Assembly: GCA_002335845.1 (NCBI GenBank)
Contig: DDCV01000097.1
Coordinates: forward strand, 1-6,602
Reading direction: 5' to 3'
Length of the DNA stretch: 6,602 nucleotides
Origin: Rickettsiales bacterium UBA1997
GTDB lineage: Bacteria > Pseudomonadota > Alphaproteobacteria > Rickettsiales > UBA1997
The notes beneath the pieces are model-generated. The model did not search any database. It was not told where the DNA came from and saw only the letters and a list, made by a program, of their open reading frames with translations. Positions 5,722 to 6,602 of the stretch are shown piece by piece (position 1 is the first letter of the stretch; every line of letters starts with the position of its first letter). A program made the position numbers and the translations under genes.

Positions 5722-6602
5722 ATGAGAATAGAGCAAGCAAAAAAAAATCTTCAAGAAATAATTAGCCAACACTTAAGTGATATCAAATCTGATAAATTAG
5801 CATCAAAAACAAATGCCTTAGATTTAGCTAATTTTATTATTAATCCTAAGTTTGATAATCCTTCGCCAGCTGCAGGAGGTCATGATGATGAAAGAAAAAA
5901 AGATGAAAACAAAAATCTTTTAACTCTAATTTTAGAAAGTCTTGATAAAAAAACTTTCAATGAAGAAGTTAAAAAACAAAAAAAAGAAGCAATTGAAGCG
6001 GTGGTCGAAATATTCCTAGGCATTTCTTATAAGGGTGATAAAAAAAATAAATCAAAACCCATCATTGATCTATTAACAACTGCAAAAGCAGGCGATAAAT
6101 CATCTCTTGCTTTAATTATTGAAGCGCAATGCAAAGATAAAGCTGAAGCTGAAGCTGAAGCTGCAGGTGTAGATGTATTTGATTATTTAGCTGCTATTGA
6201 GTATATTCAAATTTCTTCTGTCTCAGAAGAAGTTCAAGAAGAAGGTGGTGAGAAGACAATAGGTGCTGTCATTAAAGAATCTACTGGCGCTGAAGTTGGT
6301 GCAATAGGTTCCGGCACTTATAATGATAAGGTTGCAAAATTTAAGCAATATGTCGACAAAAAATATAATGCAAGTCCACAATATAATGATGAGTTGAAAA
6401 TTTCAACTACAGCTATTCAAGCCTTAGTTGATTTAAGGATCGCCCAAAGTTATAGTAATGCACATTTATCTCCAAGACATGCTTTAAAAGAAACTGTTGT
6501 AACAGAAGACCGCAAAAACCCTTCTCAAGTTAAAACTGATGCTTATATAAAACAGCTTCAGTATGAACAAAAAGATGACAAGGTAATTGCTGATAACTTA
6601 AA
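5722..6602 (+). CDS. Hypothetical Lys/Glu-rich protein, 3'-truncated by window edge
   Basis: An open frame runs from ATG 5722 to the right edge without a stop: 293 complete codons, so the gene continues beyond the window. It begins MRIEQAKKNLQEIISQ. I do not recognise the family. The N-terminal region (about 1-140) is strongly charged and helical, with EEVKKQKKEAIEAVVEIF at 81-98 as a likely amphipathic helix. An AEAEAEAA stretch (141-148) is encoded by repeated gctgaa. A Gly-containing segment (about 174-200) and further helical, polar sequence follow. There is no signal peptide or membrane span in the visible part. Codon and residue composition (AT-rich, Asn/Lys/Ser/Glu) match the other genes here. 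A candidate promoter lies 46 bases upstream of the ATG and no Shine-Dalgarno is visible. It may belong to the same set of host-directed proteins, but that is only context. Confidence 0.85.
   Translation, partial: MRIEQAKKNLQEIISQHLSDIKSDKLASKTNALDLANFIINPKFDNPSPAAGGHDDERKKDENKNLLTLILESLDKKTFNEEVKKQKKEAIEAVVEIFLGISYKGDKKNKSKPIIDLLTTAKAGDKSSLALIIEAQCKDKAEAEAEAAGVDVFDYLAAIEYIQISSVSEEVQEEGGEKTIGAVIKESTGAEVGAIGSGTYNDKVAKFKQYVDKKYNASPQYNDELKISTTAIQALVDLRIAQSYSNAHLSPRHALKETVVTEDRKNPSQVKTDAYIKQLQYEQKDDKVIADNL
6142..6162 (+). repeat. Short GCTGAA hexanucleotide repeat
   Basis: Three gctgaa units plus a final gct encode alternating Ala and Glu, part of AEAEAEAA at residues 141-148. It is an in-frame, slippage-prone run in what looks like a helical or linker segment. 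Confidence 0.75.

Noticed and set aside
5575..5772. 65-residue hydrophobic open frame on the - strand
   Set aside because: It spans the right arm of the palindrome, the candidate promoter and the start of the next + strand gene. Its Phe/Ile/Leu richness is what antisense of A-rich DNA gives.
1..6602. tRNA or rRNA genes
   Set aside because: No cloverleaf with the conserved GTTCGA-type T-loop or rRNA signature sequence was found by eye on either strand.

Overview
The window is AT-rich (roughly one third G+C by eye). It carries five large open reading frames, all on the + strand, in none of which I recognise an enzyme or structural family, plus one decayed housekeeping gene fragment on the - strand. 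The fragment is the C-terminus of an inositol monophosphatase / histidinol-phosphatase (HisN-type) protein. The base composition, long asparagine/lysine/serine-rich proteins without Sec signals, loose spacing, palindromic intergenic elements and a decaying core gene together suggest an accessory region of an intracellular or host-associated proteobacterium, for example Rickettsiales or a similar endosymbiont. That placement is inference, because no taxonomic marker gene is present.

Layout, left to right. 1-1041 is the 3' part of a gene open at the left edge, with a coiled-coil-like stretch and a Gly-rich hinge. 1060-1758 follows after 18 bases, probably in the same operon; its product ends in Cys-Cys-Val-Ile-Ser, which has the form of a eukaryotic CaaX prenylation box. 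1755-1889 is the - strand HisN-like remnant, whose stop codon overlaps the stop of the CaaX gene. 1890-2062 is decayed and AT-rich, with an 18-bp perfect palindrome. 2063-4042 encodes a 659-residue protein with a disordered, repeat-containing middle and a C-terminal domain. 4043-4256 holds a nested palindrome (4055-4169). 4257-5357 encodes a 366-residue protein that shares the C-terminal domain of its upstream neighbour. 5358-5721 holds a strong terminator (5399-5430), a 161-bp near-perfect palindrome (5466-5626) and a candidate promoter. 5722 to the right edge is a fifth, truncated gene for a Lys/Glu-rich protein.

Working hypothesis: this is a cluster of candidate secreted effector genes. 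The support is the CaaX tail, which is useful only in a eukaryotic cytosol, the disordered low-complexity segments, the small-residue/Arg-containing C-termini, the absence of Sec signals, the paralogous pair and the mobile-looking palindromes. No secretion machinery is visible, so the secretion route is not shown by the sequence.
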